A DNA stretch of 64,000 nucleotides from an uncultured Bacteroidales bacterium (GCA_947168515.1 CAMVMF010000012.1:1-64000); one strand, 5' to 3'; shown: positions 10,659-20,793, counted from the first letter of the stretch. Numbers and translations are program-made. Notes: a model not told the origin generated them from the letters alone.

Positions 10659-10967
10659 TCACACCTTGATCTCTACTTCAACACCGCTGGGAAGCTCCAG
10701 TTTCATCAGTGCATCGATGGTCTTTGCACGGTCGTTGATTTCGATGTCCATCAAACGCTTGTAGCTGCTCAGTTCGAACTGCTCACGGCTCTTCTTGTTC
10801 ACGAAGGTCGAGCGGTTGACGGTAAAGATCTTTTTGTTGGTCGGCAGAGGAATGGGGCCATTCACAACTGCGCCGGTCATCTTAACGGTCTTGACAATTC
10901 TCTCGGCTGATTTGTCGACGAGATTGTGGTCGTAAGATTTCAGTTTGATTCTAATTCTTTGACTCAC
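10659..10967 (-). CDS. rpsJ: 30S ribosomal protein S10
   Basis: 30S head protein and partner of NusB in antitermination. 102 residues starting [20 protein letters not shown], with [29 protein letters not shown]. It directly follows fusA (16 nt), which joins the str and S10 clusters; in many bacteria tuf sits between them and here it does not. Confidence 0.98.
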   Translation of the reverse strand: MSQRIRIKLKSYDHNLVDKSAERIVKTVKMTGAVVNGPIPLPTNKKIFTVNRSTFVNKKSREQFELSSYKRLMDIEINDRAKTIDALMKLELPSGVEVEIKV

Positions 10968-10983
10968 GGTTAATGTATTTTTA

Positions 10984-13074
10984 TTAATAATTATTCTTGT
11001 TCTTTAGTATCTCTTCCTGCAGGTTGGGGGCCACCTCCTGATAGTGGGAGAACTCCATGGTGCTGGTAGCACGGCCCGAAGTGATGGTACGCAACGCGGT
11101 AACATAGCCGAACATCTGCTCCAGAGGGACTTTGGCATGGATAGCCTGGGCTCCGACCTTGGCATCTATGCTCTCCAGTATGCCGCGACGACGGTTCAAG
11201 TCGCCCGTCACATCGCCCACATAAGCATCGGGAGTCACTACCTCCAATTTCATGATAGGCTCCAACAGCACTGGCGCAGCCTTGCGGCAGGCACTCTTGA
11301 AACCAATCTTGGCACATACCTCAAACGACAACTGGTCGCTGTCCACCGGATGGGCCGAACCGTCTATAACGGTCACCTTCATGCTGTCCATCGGATAGCC
11401 TGCCAGCACACCGTTCTGCATGGCCTCCTTGAAACCTTTTTCAATGGCAGGGATATACTCTTTGGGGATATTGCCACCCTTCACATCATTCACAAACTGC
11501 AGGCCCTGTACGCCCTCGTCTGCGGGACCTATCTCGAACAACACGTCGGCAAACTTACCCTTGCCGCCGGTCTGCTTCTTATAGATCTCGTGATGCTGTA
11601 CGGTAGCGGTGATAGCCTCTTTATATGCCACTTGCGGACGGCCCTTATTCACTTCCACATCAAATTCGCGGCGCATGCGGTCCATGATAATGTCCAAATG
11701 CAACTCGCCCATGCCGCTGATGATGGTCTGGCCAGACACCTCGTCTGTCTTCACACGGAAAGTGGGGTCTTCCTCTGCCAACTTGATAAGGGCATTGTTC
11801 ATCTTATCCATGTCGCCCATGGTCATAGGCTCAATGGCAATACTGATGACGGGCTCGGGGAATTTCATAGATTCCAACACGATGGGGTGCTTCTCGTCAC
11901 ATAGCGTGTGACCGGTCTTGATATCCTTAAAGCCCACGGCAGCTCCAATGTCGCCTGCCTCTATACGGTCCAGCGGATTCTGCTTGTTGGAGTGCATCTG
12001 CATGATGCGGGCTATGCGCTCTTTCTTGCCCGTATTGGCATTGTATACATACGAGCCCGACTCCAAAGAACCGCTATACACGCGGAAGAAGCACAAACGC
12101 CCCACATAAGGGTCGGTGGCAATCTTGAATGCCAGCGCACTGAAAGGAGCCTTCACATCGATAGGACGGCTCTCGGCAGCCTCGGTCTTGGGATTGATGC
12201 CGTCTACCTCTTCCATGTCCAGCGGACTGGGCAGGAAGGCTGCCACGGCATCCAACAGCGTTTGGACACCTTTGTTCTTGAATGCAGAGCCGCACATCAC
12301 AGGGACGATCTTTCTCGAAAGAGTGGCCTTGCGGATCTCGGCGATAATCTCATCGGCCGTGATGCTGTTGGGATCATCGAAGAACTTCATCATCAGTTCC
12401 TCGTTCTCCTCTGCTACGCCCTCGATGAGCTTTTGGCGATATTCGGCAGCAATCTCCTTCAGGTCTTCGGGCATGGGAATCTCTTCGAATTTCTGTCCGT
12501 TGGAGCTGTCGTCCCACACCAGAGCCTTGTTGTCAATCAGGCTCACAACACCCTTGAACAGGTTTTCCTGCCCGATGGGAATCTCAATGGGAATAGGGTT
12601 GGCTCCAAGACGCTCTTTAATCTGGTTCACCACACCGAAAAAGTCGGCACCTGCACGGTCCATCTTATTGATGAAGGCAATGCGGGGTACTCCATACTTG
12701 TCGGCCTGACGCCACACAGTCTCCGACTGGGGCTCCACACCGCCAACAGCGCAAAAAATGGCAATGGCACCATCCAACACACGCAGTGAACGCTCTACCT
12801 CAACGGTAAAGTCCACATGCCCTGGAGTGTCTATGATATTGTACTTATAGCGATCATCATGCCAGTGCCAAAAAACCGTGGTGGCGGCCGAAGTGATAGT
12901 GATACCCCTCTCCTGCTCCTGCACCATCCAGTCCATGGTAGCAGAACCCTCATGTGTCTCACCCAGCTTGTAGTTCTTGCCAGTGTAGAAGAGGATTCGC
13001 TCAGTCGTCGTCGTCTTGCCGGCGTCGATATGAGCCATGATACCGATGTTTCTTGTATATTTTAAATCTGACAT
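10984..13074 (-). CDS. fusA: Translation elongation factor G
   Basis: GTPase that drives tRNA-mRNA translocation. 696 residues, full length. G1 P-loop AHIDAGKTT at the N-terminus, switch [10 protein letters not shown], and NKMD for guanine recognition are visible. Domain IV and V sequences ([31 protein letters not shown]) are intact. It lies between rpsG and rpsJ in the str portion of the cluster. Confidence 0.98.
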   Translation of the reverse strand: MSDLKYTRNIGIMAHIDAGKTTTTERILFYTGKNYKLGETHEGSATMDWMVQEQERGITITSAATTVFWHWHDDRYKYNIIDTPGHVDFTVEVERSLRVLDGAIAIFCAVGGVEPQSETVWRQADKYGVPRIAFINKMDRAGADFFGVVNQIKERLGANPIPIEIPIGQENLFKGVVSLIDNKALVWDDSSNGQKFEEIPMPEDLKEIAAEYRQKLIEGVAEENEELMMKFFDDPNSITADEIIAEIRKATLSRKIVPVMCGSAFKNKGVQTLLDAVAAFLPSPLDMEEVDGINPKTEAAESRPIDVKAPFSALAFKIATDPYVGRLCFFRVYSGSLESGSYVYNANTGKKERIARIMQMHSNKQNPLDRIEAGDIGAAVGFKDIKTGHTLCDEKHPIVLESMKFPEPVISIAIEPMTMGDMDKMNNALIKLAEEDPTFRVKTDEVSGQTIISGMGELHLDIIMDRMRREFDVEVNKGRPQVAYKEAITATVQHHEIYKKQTGGKGKFADVLFEIGPADEGVQGLQFVNDVKGGNIPKEYIPAIEKGFKEAMQNGVLAGYPMDSMKVTVIDGSAHPVDSDQLSFEVCAKIGFKSACRKAAPVLLEPIMKLEVVTPDAYVGDVTGDLNRRRGILESIDAKVGAQAIHAKVPLEQMFGYVTALRTITSGRATSTMEFSHYQEVAPNLQEEILKNKNNY

Positions 13075-13146
13075 GTAAGGCTTAAGTAGTTCTTGAGGTT
13101 ATCTTTAATATCAAAAATTGAGTATCGTATATTATACTATAGTATA

Positions 13147-13614
13147 TTAGAAGCGGAAGTGCGAGAAGGCCTTGTTAGCCTCAGCCATACGGTGGATATC
13201 CTCCTTACGCTTGAAGGCAGCACCCTCTTCTTTATAAGCAGCCTGAATCTCGGCGGCCAGCTTCAGGGCCATGGTCTTCTCACCGCGCTTGCGGCTGAAG
13301 GAGATGAGGTTCTTCATGCCGATAGACTGTTTACGCTCGGGGCGGATCTCTGTGGGAACCTGGAAAGTGGCACCACCGATACGGCGGCTCTTCACCTCCA
13401 CACTGGGGGTAATGTTGGCCAGGGCTTTCTTCCACACTTCAAGGCCGTCTTCCTTAGTGCGCTCGGCCACGACATCGATTGCTTCGTAGAAAATCTTATA
13501 GGCAATGGTCTTCTTGCCACCCATCATCAGGTTGTTCACAAACTTGGTGACGAGAACATCATTATATTTAGGATCCGGAAGGATGATACGTTTTCTGGGT
13601 TTAGCTTTTCTCAT
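13147..13614 (-). CDS. rpsG: 30S ribosomal protein S7
   Basis: Primary binder of the 16S 3' domain, at the E site. 155 residues: [19 protein letters not shown] start, [19 protein letters not shown] and the [19 protein letters not shown] beta-hairpin. Located between rpsL and fusA. Confidence 0.98.
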   Translation of the reverse strand: MRKAKPRKRIILPDPKYNDVLVTKFVNNLMMGGKKTIAYKIFYEAIDVVAERTKEDGLEVWKKALANITPSVEVKSRRIGGATFQVPTEIRPERKQSIGMKNLISFSRKRGEKTMALKLAAEIQAAYKEEGAAFKRKEDIHRMAEANKAFSHFRF

Positions 13615-13677
13615 TTTTCTTTTTCATTAATGAATCGTCTCTCGACTGATTCCTAATCCTTAAATCTTTGTTCTTAC

Positions 13678-14061
13678 TTATTTAGCGGACTGTTTGGGAC
13701 GTTTGGCACCGTATTTCGAACGACGCTGGCGACGACCGTCGACACCACTGGTATCCAATGCACCACGAATGATATGATAACGAACGCCGGGGAGGTCCTT
13801 CACACGACCGCCGCGGATCATAACGATTGAGTGCTCCTGCAGGTTGTGGCCTTCTCCGGGAATGTAGGCGTTGACTTCCTTACCGTTGGTGAGACGCACA
13901 CGGGCAACCTTACGCATTGCCGAGTTAGGTTTTTTAGGAGTGGTGGTGTACACACGGGTGCAGACGCCACGACGCTGGGGGCAGCTGTCGAGAGCGGGAG
14001 ATTTGGACTTATACTCCATCTGCTGACGTCCTTTGCGAACTAATTGCTGAATTGTTGGCAT
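13678..14061 (-). CDS. rpsL: 30S ribosomal protein S12
   Basis: Decoding-centre protein and the streptomycin-resistance target. 127 residues. [21 protein letters not shown] holds the conserved lysine loop and [19 protein letters not shown] the second resistance loop. First gene of the supercluster on the minus strand, 82 nt downstream of the -7 box. Confidence 0.98.
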   Translation of the reverse strand: MPTIQQLVRKGRQQMEYKSKSPALDSCPQRRGVCTRVYTTTPKKPNSAMRKVARVRLTNGKEVNAYIPGEGHNLQEHSIVMIRGGRVKDLPGVRYHIIRGALDTSGVDGRRQRRSKYGAKRPKQSAK

Positions 14062-14112
14062 TTTGTTTCTTTGTAGTTATATATTTAATTATTAATGTTT
14101 TCTGTCATTTGT

Positions 14113-14131
14113 AAGGGCACATTTTACCCTT
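14113..14131 (-). promoter_or_regulatory. Small leader hairpin of the str operon
   Basis: AAGGG at 14113-14117 and CCCTT at 14127-14131 can pair in the 5' untranslated region between the str promoter and rpsL. It is short; a role in ribosomal-protein feedback is only a possibility. Confidence 0.35.
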
Positions 14132-14143
14132 CAAAACGGATTG

Positions 14144-14174
14144 CAAAAGTACGACTATTTTTCCAACTGACAAA
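14144..14174 (-). promoter_or_regulatory. Bacteroidetes-type promoter for the str-S10-spc cluster
   Basis: On the minus strand, TTTG at 14171-14174 is followed after exactly 19 nt by TACTTTTG at 14144-14151. This is the primary-sigma -33/-7 consensus of Bacteroidetes. It is the only good match I see upstream of rpsL, so the whole ribosomal cluster probably starts here. Confidence 0.85.
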
Positions 14175-14419
14175 ACTATGCCAGTTTTTAAAACCTTAAA
14201 TAATCATAAAATTTCTCGAAAGCTCTAGTAATTAGTATCTTACTATCGTGTTAAAATCACTTTAACTAACCCTCGGCACAGCTCTTTTAACTGCTCAAAA
14301 CTACCCAAACTCATCCTCGCCAGCAAAAGTTACCAACAACTTATCAACAGCAGGGGGCCAACCAGAAAAAAAGCAGGTTGCCCTAGCGCCTACAACCCTC
14401 GAAAAACCACTGCCCTTCT

Positions 14420-15574
14420 TCAACCAACAGCCGCCTCCGCCACGACCTCCGCCACAATCTTCTCCATTCTTTTCTTTACAACTTCGCCGTCCGAACAACG
14501 GGGACTCCTTAGCGACGACACCTTGAACCATACGCCAGGCACACGATAGTAGAAAAGTCGGGCGGCAATCTCCTCTTTGTACTTCAAAAACGGACACAGC
14601 TCCCGCAAGAAATAGGCAAACTCATACGACTTGAGCTTCCACGTCACCGGCTGAGGGCTCTCCTTCGTCCCTTCAAAGAGGCTCTCCAGCCTGCCACCAC
14701 CCGGCTCTATCATGCCCTCGCGCACCAACACCCTCTCCAAAGCGGCAATAAAGCGGTCGCGGTCACAACCGTGCAGACACGACTTCGGCAACAGCCGCAC
14801 CTCGCCTACTGGCTGTTGCGGCTCTCCATCCACGCACGACACCAAATCCACAGGAAGCTGTTTCGACGGGTTCATCTTCTGGTAATTCTGAGCAAGCTCC
14901 ATTGTCCGCCGAACGAAAACATCATCGCCGCAGTCCTCGCAGTAATCCGTCAATGCATCCACCGCACGTTTGCGCACAGCTGTGGTCAGCTCCTCGCTAC
15001 ACACGAAGTCAAACAAGTCGTACAGCAGTTCCCCCTGGCAGTAAAGCCTGTTCACCATGGCATAATCGTCATCGGTCAACTCAGACTTATAAAAAAACGA
15101 AAGATAACCTATCTGGCTGAAGTCTTGGGGTTCATTCCCCGCAGAACGTTCCTGTGCCAGAGCAAAAAGGGTTTGATAATCAGCTATATTCAATTCATTC
15201 AATGCTTCGGGGTTGGCATCGAATATCGTAAGAGAATCAAAAGTGTCATACGTCTTGTTACTCCATTCTATGTCCATTGCCGGACAGAACTGCTCATAGA
15301 AATCAGCGAATGGCATCGTAATATATGCTACCAGTGCCGCCTTGCCCGACGCAGGGAAAAGGAAATTTGTCACCACCTCGGCATCGAAGTAGTTATATAG
15401 TTGGGCTATGAGGGCCTGCCTACAAAAGGCATCCCGGCTGTCGGCCATCTCCTTGGCTTCCTTGAAAAGGAAGCGGTTGAACAGCCGCCTCGCGCCCCTC
15501 GGCATCCGTGCCACAAACAAAAACAGCCTTGCAGCAAACCGTGCCCGCTCATCCTTATACATTATATCGTCCAT
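14420..15574 (-). CDS. Unrecognised protein of 384 residues
   Basis: No family recognised. The start is placed at the ATG at 15572-15574 (MDDIMYKDERARFAARLFLF) because a TATTTTTG promoter box lies 24 nt upstream; the frame is open 66 codons further but that part is Cys/Trp-rich and unlike protein. The protein appears soluble, with no signal peptide or clear membrane helix: an N-terminal basic helix, an acidic middle, a CEDCGDD stretch in the middle and an Arg/Lys-rich end. A second in-frame ATG four codons on is also possible. It lies downstream of two DUF1232 genes but has its own promoter box, so a shared function is unproven. Confidence 0.7.
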   Translation of the reverse strand: MDDIMYKDERARFAARLFLFVARMPRGARRLFNRFLFKEAKEMADSRDAFCRQALIAQLYNYFDAEVVTNFLFPASGKAALVAYITMPFADFYEQFCPAMDIEWSNKTYDTFDSLTIFDANPEALNELNIADYQTLFALAQERSAGNEPQDFSQIGYLSFFYKSELTDDDYAMVNRLYCQGELLYDLFDFVCSEELTTAVRKRAVDALTDYCEDCGDDVFVRRTMELAQNYQKMNPSKQLPVDLVSCVDGEPQQPVGEVRLLPKSCLHGCDRDRFIAALERVLVREGMIEPGGGRLESLFEGTKESPQPVTWKLKSYEFAYFLRELCPFLKYKEEIAARLFYYRVPGVWFKVSSLRSPRCSDGEVVKKRMEKIVAEVVAEAAVG

Positions 15575-15597
15575 AACATGACATTTTTTTTCGCCTG

Positions 15598-15605
15598 CAA
15601 AAATA
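15598..15605 (-). promoter_or_regulatory. -7 box upstream of the 384-aa gene
   Basis: TATTTTTG on the minus strand fits TAnnTTTG and ends 24 nt before the chosen ATG. No TTTG at the -33 spacing, so only a moderate prediction. Confidence 0.55.
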
Positions 15606-15793
15606 CGAAAAAAAATAAGAATAAGTAGATGATGAAATACCCGTTTAGGACATCCAGCCCAAGAAGAGGCCCACCGCGCTGCCCACTCTCCCTGCCGCCT
15701 TATCCGCCTTTCGCCACACAAACACATTCCGACAGCCTCGCAAGCAACCCCGCCACTTTGGCAGCTCCGCAACCCTCACCCTCGCCACACATA

Positions 15794-16147
15794 TTAGCCA
15801 AAAAAATCACCCATCTTATCTTCTGCCTTTTTCTTTATCTCCGGAGTCAGACAGTCGTTGACCGTCAGCAACACCGCCGTAAGGGCTGCCAGGTCGTCAG
15901 CAAAGCCCATACCCGGCAGCAGGTCGGGAATCAAATCTATCGGCAGAATAAAATAGCCCAGCGCCCCTATGATTATGGCCTTGTACTTCGTCGGCGTGTT
16001 CTTATCCATTAGCACATAATAGAGCTGCAGCACCTTTAGCACCACCTCCTTCCCTGCCTTCTTGGCCATCTTGCGCAGCTTCTCCCACAAGTCTTCCTGA
16101 CTATAGTTCCCCTGATACTTTTCAATATCTTTTGGTTGTGTCTCCAT
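15794..16147 (-). CDS. DUF1232 (YkvA-like) membrane-associated protein
   Basis: 117 residues. The C-terminal half holds the DUF1232 core: a hydrophobic helix and the conserved YFILPIDLIPDLLPGMGFADD (about residues 70-91), in which DLIPD and the DD pair are hallmarks. The N-terminal third is charged. Function of DUF1232 is not established. A second DUF1232 gene lies 57 nt upstream in the same direction; the two share the core but little else, an old duplication. Confidence 0.88.
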   Translation of the reverse strand: METQPKDIEKYQGNYSQEDLWEKLRKMAKKAGKEVVLKVLQLYYVLMDKNTPTKYKAIIIGALGYFILPIDLIPDLLPGMGFADDLAALTAVLLTVNDCLTPEIKKKAEDKMGDFFG

Positions 16148-16204
16148 ATATATTATTGAAATAGGTTTTAAATACGGTTAGTTTTCTATATGCATTACTG
16201 TCAA

Positions 16205-16546
16205 TCACCAATTAAACATCTTCCTCCGTCCCCTCGCCTTCTCTTCAATGTCAGAAGTCACGTGCTTACCAACCAAGGTCACCACCGCCATGATAGCGGC
16301 AAAGTCGTCCGTGAAGCCCAGCAGCGGCACCAAATCCGGCATCAGGTCCAGGGGCGAGACAAGGTACACAAGTGCCGCCAGTATAATCCCTTTGACCCTT
16401 AGTGGGGTACGGGAGTCTGTTAAGACATAGTAGAGCAGCCGCGCGTAATACAGCAACCTGCCACCCATTTTGCCGTCCTTTCTACCCGGCCGGCTGCCCA
16501 GTCTTCTAACGCCTCCCAACGGCTGAAATCCCAAAATGTTTTTCAT
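16205..16546 (-). CDS. DUF1232 (YkvA-like) membrane-associated protein
   Basis: 113 residues from the ATG at 16544-16546 (MKNILGFQPLGGVRRLGSRP); an upstream extension of 21 codons runs through the promoter box and is rejected. The core reads YLVSPLDLMPDLVPLLGFTDD, the same pattern as its downstream neighbour. Paralogous pair, probably co-transcribed. Biological role unknown. Confidence 0.87.
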   Translation of the reverse strand: MKNILGFQPLGGVRRLGSRPGRKDGKMGGRLLYYARLLYYVLTDSRTPLRVKGIILAALVYLVSPLDLMPDLVPLLGFTDDFAAIMAVVTLVGKHVTSDIEEKARGRRKMFNW

Positions 16547-16582
16547 ACTTCCTATACTATTTATATGTTTTAATTTCGAATG

Positions 16583-16590
16583 CAAAAGTA
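16583..16590 (-). promoter_or_regulatory. -7 box upstream of the DUF1232 pair
   Basis: TACTTTTG on the minus strand, 36 nt before the ATG of the first DUF1232 gene. No -33 TTTG at the usual distance. Confidence 0.6.
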
Positions 16591-17194
16591 CAACAAAAAT
16601 CGTCCACACATGTCAGCATCTGACAAATATGACAAATATGATTATTTTATCGGAACCAAGACACTCCCCACCCCCACCCTAATGTACTACAGGCAACCAT
16701 ATTAAACACATCCAACTCATTCTCACGACTGCATGCCATGAGTATGCACAATCTGACAGAAACATCCCCCCTCCTGCCCGAAACGTCGGCGCAATGGATG
16801 CTACTACCCCTGAATAGAGCCCCTGCTGGTCTTTTCCAAGACAAGGGTAATAGGGCAGCCCCGGCCAGATCTCAACCAACCCTTTACATTCCACAGCGGT
16901 GGTACAGATTATCAGCCGGCCGAAGCTCCTTTCCGTCCTCCCCAATGGAGCCAGAGAGACATGGATAATCAGAAAGGAAATTTAAATCAAATACGTAACA
17001 TTCAAACTGTTACACAAACAATCATCCAAAAAAGTGATTTGTGGGGGTAAAAAAGCACCGAAAATTGGTTTTTTCAAGGCCATCATTACGCATTTTGAGG
17101 AATGATTTTACAAAGACAAAACATTTTTTCATTTCTGCTATCATCTGATTTTCAGCAAATAATTTCTTTGTTAGAAAGAAAAATAAAAAAAATA
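16591..17194. other. Gene-free stretch
   Basis: About 600 bases between the DUF1232 promoter and the tRNA-Asp promoter. The short open frames here lack ribosome-binding sites and protein-like composition. I see no RNA gene, repeat or hairpin array that I can support. Confidence 0.5.
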
Positions 17195-17225
17195 TTTGCA
17201 GATTTCAAAAAAAGTCGTACTTTTG
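17195..17225 (+). promoter_or_regulatory. Promoter of tRNA-Asp
   Basis: TTTG at 17195-17198, exactly 19 nt spacer, TACTTTTG at 17218-17225: a perfect Bacteroidetes promoter, ending 51 nt before the tRNA. Confidence 0.85.
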
Positions 17226-17276
17226 CAACCGCATTTGAGAAACAAAAAGAGTTCTTTCACAATTTAGGATGCAAAC

Positions 17277-17354
17277 GGTCCGGTAGTTCAGTTTGGTTAG
17301 AATACATGCCTGTCACGCATGGGGTCGCGAGTTCGAGTCTCGTCCGGACCGCCA
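17277..17354 (+). tRNA. tRNA-Asp (anticodon GTC)
   Basis: Acceptor GGTCCGG pairs with CCGGACC. The anticodon stem CATGC/GCATG encloses CTGTCAC, giving GTC. The T-loop GTTCGAGTC is standard. Discriminator G and an encoded CCA complete the 3' end. Confidence 0.96.
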
Positions 17355-17364
17355 AACGAAAGAG

Positions 17365-17394
17365 AGTCCTCAATCAAATGAGGACTTTTTTTTT
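17365..17394 (+). terminator. Terminator after tRNA-Asp
   Basis: AGTCCTCA at 17365-17372 pairs with TGAGGACT at 17379-17386, followed by a run of nine T. Confidence 0.85.
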
Positions 17395-17459
17395 GCCACA
17401 TATCCTAGGAGTTCATAGAAGCGTAGATAGCTATACCCTTCTTGGACTTTGACAACCTC

Positions 17460-17849
17460 GGGGCTGACCGGTTTTGACAGCAAGGAGGGGGATTTGTAAG
17501 CATGCAGGCTCACGCATCAGCAGCCTTGAAAACCGATGCAGAAAGATAATTGGCGAAAATAACTACGCTCTTGCTGCCTAACCGAAGCACAGTAGGTTAG
17601 CTTAATCCCCGCAACAGTTGCAGGGACAAGACATCTCCCACCGACCCAGCCCGTCGGTCGGTGACCCGGAGGTGCTCATGAGTACGGGATAGTCGGGGGT
17701 CCGCCTCGTGCCGCCGATGAAGTTTTAGAGGCTACGGAATGCCTTGGGTGTCCGCGTCCAGAGTACTCCCGACAATCAATCACGGAATAAGCATGTAGAA
17801 AGCACATCTGTCACTTGTTTGGACGAGGGTTCGACCCCCTCCAGCTCCA
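17460..17849 (+). ncRNA. ssrA: tmRNA (SsrA), tag GENNYALAA
   Basis: Rescues stalled ribosomes by trans-translation. The 5' GGGGCTG pairs with CAGCTCC at 17842-17848 to form the tRNA-like acceptor, and the T-arm GAGGG/CCCTC with a GGTTCGACC loop is in place. The tag frame at 17552-17581 reads GENNYALAA then TAA, as known for Bacteroidales. GC-rich pseudoknot stems fill the rest. The genome has A-CTT after the acceptor, so CCA must be added after transcription. The type I R-M locus begins about 250 nt downstream. Confidence 0.96.
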
Positions 17850-17883
17850 CTTCAGACGGGAAACAACTCCCAAAAACACAAAG

Positions 17884-17926
17884 AAAGACACTGATAATCA
17901 AAAAGATTGTCGGTGTCTTTTTCTTT
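17884..17926 (+). terminator. Terminator after tmRNA
   Basis: AAAGACAC at 17884-17891 pairs with GTGTCTTT, with further pairing of GATAATC/GATTGTC inside, and a T-rich tail follows. A separate 12-bp inverted copy of the tmRNA end (TGGAGCTGGAGG, about 17947-17958) lies just beyond. Confidence 0.75.
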
Positions 17927-18105
17927 AAAGAGAATCCCATACCCTGATGGAGCTGGAGGAAGCAAAACCCGTCATTCCGTCGGGGGGGCAATTTTTTATC
18001 AAAGCAAGGCAATAACAATCACATTTTTACGTTATAACATTCACAATATGTGGCACCTATCAAAATGCAAGATGGGACCATACCGAAACATAAGATAGTT
18101 ATACT

Positions 18106-19662
18106 ATGACAGATAATAAGAAAGAACAAGAACGAAACGAACTGCACCGCACCATCTGGGCGATAGCGGACGAGATGCGCGGCAGCGTCGATGGATGGGA
18201 CTTCAAGTCGTACATACTCGGTATCCTTTTCTACCGATACATCAGCGAGAACATCACCGACTATATCAACCGTGGCGAATGGGAGAGTGGCAACACCGAC
18301 TTCGACTATGCAAACCTCGACGACAGCGTGGCCGAGGATGCACGTGAGGAGATGGTCGGCGTGAAGGGGTTCTTTATCCTTCCGTCCCAACTGTTCTGCA
18401 ACGTGTGCAAACGGTGTGATAAAGACGACAACCTGAACGAGACCCTCGAAAAGATTTTCACGGCAATCGAAGCGAGTGCCAAGGGCACGGAGAGCGAAGA
18501 CGACTTCAAGGGTCTGTTTGCAGACCTCGACGTGAATAGCAACAAACTGGGTGCCACCGTCGTCAAACGAAACGAGAAACTGGTGAAACTGCTTCGTGGC
18601 ATCCAGCAGATGCAACTCGGCAACTACCAAGACAACACCATCGACGCCTTCGGCGATGCATACGAGTATCTGATGTCGATGTATGCAAGCAATGCAGGCA
18701 AGAGCGGCGGCGAGTTCTACACCCCACAGGAGGTGTCCGAACTGCTCACCCGGTTGGCGACACTCGGCAAGACCGAAGTCAATAAGGTGTATGACCCGGC
18801 GTGTGGGTCGGGTTCGCTGTTGTTGAAGGCGGCGAAGATCCTGGGCAAGGAGAATGTCCGTCAAGGTTTCTTCGGGCAGGAAATCAACCTCACCACCTAC
18901 AACCTATGTCGCATCAATATGTTCCTGCACGACATCGACTACGACAAGTTCGACATAGCGTGTGAGGACACCCTCATTTCACCGCAGCACTGGGACGACG
19001 AACCCTTCGAGGTCATCGTCAGCAATCCCCCTTACAGCATCAAGTGGAAAGGCGACGACGACATCACCCTCATCAACGACCCTCGATATGCACCGGCGGG
19101 TGTGTTGGCACCCAAGAGCAAGGCGGACTTGGCGTTCATTATGCACTCGTTGGCGTGGTTGGCGACCAACGGCACGGCCTCCATCGTCTGTTTCCCCGGT
19201 GTGATGTATCGTGGCGGAGCGGAGAAGAAGATAAGGCAATACCTCATCGACAACAACTATGTGGATTGTATCATCCAACTACCCGACAACCTGTTCTTCG
19301 GCACCAGCATAGCAACCTGCATTATGGTGTTGAAGAAGGCAAAGAAAGACAACAGCACCCTCTTCATCGACGCCAGCAAGGAGTGTGTGAAGATAACGAA
19401 CAACAACAAACTCACCCCCGAAAACATCGCCCACATCGTGCAACTATTCGCCGACCGTAAGGACGTGCAGTACCAGTGCCGCCTGGTGGGCAACGACACC
19501 ATAGCGAAGGGCGACTACAACCTGTCGGTATCCACCTACGTGGAACAGGAGGACACCCGTGAGAAGGTGGATATCGTGGAACTGAATGCCCGGATTGAGC
19601 AGATAGTGACCCACGAGAACGAGTTGAGGGCACAGATTGACAAAATCATTAAGGAGTTATAG
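18106..19662 (+). CDS. hsdM: Type I restriction-modification system, methyltransferase subunit HsdM
   Basis: N6-adenine DNA methyltransferase subunit; two copies join HsdS to make the modification enzyme. 518 residues. The N-terminal helical HsdM_N domain (ELHRTIWAIADEMRGSVDG) is followed by the catalytic domain with the SAM-binding motif DPACGSGSLL near residue 230 and the catalytic NPPY at about 307-310. Both motifs are intact, so it should be active. hsdS follows after 2 nt, in one operon hsdM-hsdS-fourth gene-hsdR. I found no standard promoter in the 180 nt upstream. Confidence 0.97.
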   Translation: MTDNKKEQERNELHRTIWAIADEMRGSVDGWDFKSYILGILFYRYISENITDYINRGEWESGNTDFDYANLDDSVAEDAREEMVGVKGFFILPSQLFCNVCKRCDKDDNLNETLEKIFTAIEASAKGTESEDDFKGLFADLDVNSNKLGATVVKRNEKLVKLLRGIQQMQLGNYQDNTIDAFGDAYEYLMSMYASNAGKSGGEFYTPQEVSELLTRLATLGKTEVNKVYDPACGSGSLLLKAAKILGKENVRQGFFGQEINLTTYNLCRINMFLHDIDYDKFDIACEDTLISPQHWDDEPFEVIVSNPPYSIKWKGDDDITLINDPRYAPAGVLAPKSKADLAFIMHSLAWLATNGTASIVCFPGVMYRGGAEKKIRQYLIDNNYVDCIIQLPDNLFFGTSIATCIMVLKKAKKDNSTLFIDASKECVKITNNNKLTPENIAHIVQLFADRKDVQYQCRLVGNDTIAKGDYNLSVSTYVEQEDTREKVDIVELNARIEQIVTHENELRAQIDKIIKEL

Positions 19663-19664
19663 TT

Positions 19665-20789
19665 ATGGGCAAGATTGACGAACTGATACAGCAATATTGT
19701 CCTGATGGGGTGGAGTATGTGAAGTTGGGGAACATTTGTTCTGTCCTACGTGGAAAGAGACTGACAAAATCCCAGTTATCATCTAATGGTAAGTTTAAGG
19801 TGTTTCACGGGGGTATTGAACCAATTGGTTTCTATGATGAATATAATCGGGCGGATAATACTACAATGATAATAAATGTTGGTGCATCCGCAGGTACAGT
19901 GGGTTTTTCAAAGGAAAAGTTCTGGTCATCTGACGGATGTTTCTGTCTGTCTCAATCATCTGTCCTTTCTAGGAAATACATCTATTACTATCTCCAAACA
20001 ATAGAGCATACCCTTATGTCAAAAGTCAGAAAGGCAGGAATACCGACTCTTGATGGAAGTGTAATAGAGGACCTTGAAATACCCCTTCCCCCATTACCCG
20101 TACAAGAGGCGATAGTAAATATTCTCGACCGCTTCGCGGTATATGCAGCGGAGCTGCAAACGGAACTACAAGCTGAGCTGCAAGCGAGACAACAACAATA
20201 CAACTATTACCGTGATACCCTACTGTCCTTTGAAGGCAGAACGGATGTGGAATGGAAGAAACTGGGAGAGGTGTATAATAATCTTGATAGAAAAAGAAAA
20301 CCAATCACAGCAAGCAACAGAATAGCAGGGGTAATCCCATACTATGGAGCATCAGGCATTGTTGATTATGTGAAAGATTATTTATTCGATGGTGATTTTT
20401 TACTTGTTTCCGAAGATGGTGCAAATCTTTTGACTAGAACATATCCAATAGCATTTAGTATCCACGGTAAAACTTGGGTGAATAACCACGCACATATTCT
20501 TCAATTTGAAGAAAGAGCCACGAGAAAATATGTTGAGTATTATCTCAATAGTATTGACCTATCTTTATGGATTAGTGCAGGAGCACAACCAAAATTGACC
20601 CAAGACAATCTGAACAAAATACCTATCCCAGTACCTTCATTATCCGAGCAACAACAAATAGTCGATATTCTCGACCGTTTCGACACCCTCATCAACGACC
20701 TTTCCCAAGGTCTTCCGGCGGAGATTGAGGCCCGGCGGCAGCAATACGAATATTATAGGGATAAATTACTAACCTTCAAAAGAAAATAA
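19665..20789 (+). CDS. hsdS: Type I restriction-modification system, specificity subunit HsdS
   Basis: Recognises the two half-sites of the target DNA. 374 residues, two target-recognition domains (about 15-140 and 190-320), each followed by a conserved helical spacer: PLPPLPVQEAIVNILDRF and PSLSEQQQIVDILDRF. Each spacer ends with QQYxYYRDxLLxF. In the central spacer, residues 162-173 are three tandem [A/T]ELQ tetrapeptides encoded by three 12-bp repeats. In EcoR124-type HsdS, repeats of the same kind at this place set the length of the non-specific gap in the recognition site. The recognition sequence cannot be read from the DNA. Lower GC than hsdM, as usual for HsdS. Confidence 0.95.
   Translation: MGKIDELIQQYCPDGVEYVKLGNICSVLRGKRLTKSQLSSNGKFKVFHGGIEPIGFYDEYNRADNTTMIINVGASAGTVGFSKEKFWSSDGCFCLSQSSVLSRKYIYYYLQTIEHTLMSKVRKAGIPTLDGSVIEDLEIPLPPLPVQEAIVNILDRFAVYAAELQTELQAELQARQQQYNYYRDTLLSFEGRTDVEWKKLGEVYNNLDRKRKPITASNRIAGVIPYYGASGIVDYVKDYLFDGDFLLVSEDGANLLTRTYPIAFSIHGKTWVNNHAHILQFEERATRKYVEYYLNSIDLSLWISAGAQPKLTQDNLNKIPIPVPSLSEQQQIVDILDRFDTLINDLSQGLPAEIEARRQQYEYYRDKLLTFKRK
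20148..20183 (+). repeat. Three 12-bp tandem repeats in the HsdS central spacer
   Basis: Units at 20148, 20160 and 20172, each encoding [A/T]ELQ, differing by a few bases. Being a multiple of 3, gain or loss keeps the frame. Confidence 0.85.
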
Positions 20790-20793
20790 AGGC

